From Paenibacillus_AA sp045062745 (GTDB taxonomy: Bacteria; Bacillota; Bacilli; Paenibacillales; NBRC-103111), in assembly GCF_045062745.1 (NCBI RefSeq), contig NZ_JBJGED010000004.1:278572-342571 (forward strand): DNA of 64,000 bases. The letters run 5' to 3'. This document shows, piece by piece, positions 63,312-64,000 of the stretch. A program made the translations under genes and the position numbers. The stretch's first letter is position 1. Every line of letters begins with the position of its first letter. Under the pieces are notes generated by a model. It worked only from the letters and a program-made list of their open reading frames with translations. It was not told the origin of the DNA and did not search any database.

Positions 63312-64000
63312 TTACAGAGACAATCGATAGATCGCCAGGACGTCCTCGCGGTTCAATTGCCGGAAGTTGCCGAACGGTCCGTACTTCATCGCCTTCTCGG
63401 CCATGACTTCCAGTTGGCTGTCATCGATGTCATAATCGGCGAGCCGGGCCGGTGCGCCGATCGAGTTCCAGAACGCCCGCAGCGCTTCGATGCCTTCCTC
63501 CGCCACGGCGCGATCGGACTTGCCGGCCGCGTCGATGCCGAAGACGTTCACCGCCATTTGCTTGAACCGGCCTACATTCGTCTCCAGGACGTGCTTCATC
63601 CAGTTCGGGAACAGAATGGCGAGGCCGCCCCCATGCGGAATATCGTACACGGCCGATACGGCATGCTCGATGTTGTGCGTCGCCCAATCGCCGCGGAAGC
63701 CCGGGCTGATCGTGCCGTTCAGTGCCAGCGTCCCCGCCAGCAGGATCGTCTCCCGGGCGGATACGTCGTCCAGGCGCTCCAGCAGCTTCGGAGCCGTGTC
63801 GATGACGGTACGCAGCAGCGTCTCCGCCCAGCCGTCTTGGATCGGGGTGGGGGTGAAGGGGGCGTGAAAATAACTTTCAAAAACATGCGACATAATATCG
63901 ACCATCCCATAAACCGTCTGGTCTCTCGGGACCGTAACCGTATAGGCGGGATCGAGGATCGAGAACTTCGGAGCGACGAGCGGCGATCCCCAGCCGAGCT
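63312..64000 (-). CDS. Iron-dependent alcohol (butanol) dehydrogenase, 3' part
   Basis: C-terminal 228 residues of a YugJ/BdhA-type dehydrogenase; the gene continues past the right edge. Seen here are PKFSILDPAYTVTVPRDQ, then GMVDIMSHVFESYF and HNIEHAVSAVYDIPHGGGLAILFP, whose histidines bind the metal. Such enzymes reduce aldehydes with NAD(P)H during fermentation or detoxification. An internal ATG at 63905 should not be taken as the start. Confidence 0.92.
   Translation of the reverse strand, partial: LGWGSPLVAPKFSILDPAYTVTVPRDQTVYGMVDIMSHVFESYFHAPFTPTPIQDGWAETLLRTVIDTAPKLLERLDDVSARETILLAGTLALNGTISPGFRGDWATHNIEHAVSAVYDIPHGGGLAILFPNWMKHVLETNVGRFKQMAVNVFGIDAAGKSDRAVAEEGIEALRAFWNSIGAPARLADYDIDDSQLEVMAEKAMKYGPFGNFRQLNREDVLAIYRLSL

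Overview
The window looks like chromosome of a high-GC, low-GC-lineage (Bacillota) spore-former of the Paenibacillaceae (Paenibacillus/Cohnella type). This is inferred from gene content: a menaquinol oxidase qox operon, YesM/YesN two-component pairs next to LplB/LplC-type sugar ABC transporters, copper-amine-oxidase-type stalk domains on secreted proteins, a B. subtilis-like ydaJ-N exopolysaccharide operon, GlpP antitermination, and CIRCE, cre and Pho-box-like sites. No rRNA, tRNA, CRISPR-cas, phage or transposase gene was seen. One gene, the iron-dependent alcohol dehydrogenase at 63312-64000, runs off the right edge.

Layout. 101-4060: qoxABCD terminal oxidase. 4208-14556: YesMN-like sensor/regulator, a FAD oxidoreductase with an odd C-terminal tail, two sugar ABC permeases and a binding lipoprotein, then a second FAD oxidoreductase. 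14557-15217: gene-free, holding a palindrome array and a 51-bp tandem array. 15218-18694: membrane protein, phosphotransferase-like P-loop protein, polyglutamine cupin, secreted parvulin. 18888-22865: OmpR/HK pair with a mannosyltransferase-like protein, then a CheY-like protein. 22957-25210: Pho-box-like promoter and PhoX phosphatase. 25325-33807: six-gene exopolysaccharide operon (ydaJ, membrane protein, ydaL, ydaM, ydaN, ydaK). 33941-38163: RND exporter and TetR regulator behind a twin inverted-repeat operator. 38251-38640: a second 51-bp array. 38803-39054: Crh-like HPr protein. 39285-41410: PASTA pseudokinase and a DUF3298-like protein. 41669-45691: glpP, glpK, glpD. 45718-49166 (minus): NCS2 permease, amidohydrolase, ankyrin protein. 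49278-53502: LysR regulator and a three-gene carbohydrate or sugar-acid catabolic set. 53556-53885: a third 51-bp array. 53894-60227 (minus): mirror-image YesMN plus LplB/LplC/binding-protein module with a cre-like site. 60453-61505: a CIRCE element in front of a P-loop kinase gene. 61515-64000 (minus): membrane protein, M29 aminopeptidase, alcohol dehydrogenase.

The main signals beyond ordinary genes are: three intergenic loci carrying tandem arrays that all have a period of about 51 bp, two of them sharing one sequence family in opposite orientation; a perfect CIRCE operator on a non-chaperone gene; an HPr-fold protein with Gln15 and Ser46 as in Crh; a ydaK homologue whose GGDEF motif and apparently its c-di-GMP I-site are both lost; and Gly/Ala-rich inserts in five otherwise ordinary proteins. 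All functional calls come from reading motifs and gene order by eye; no database search was possible.
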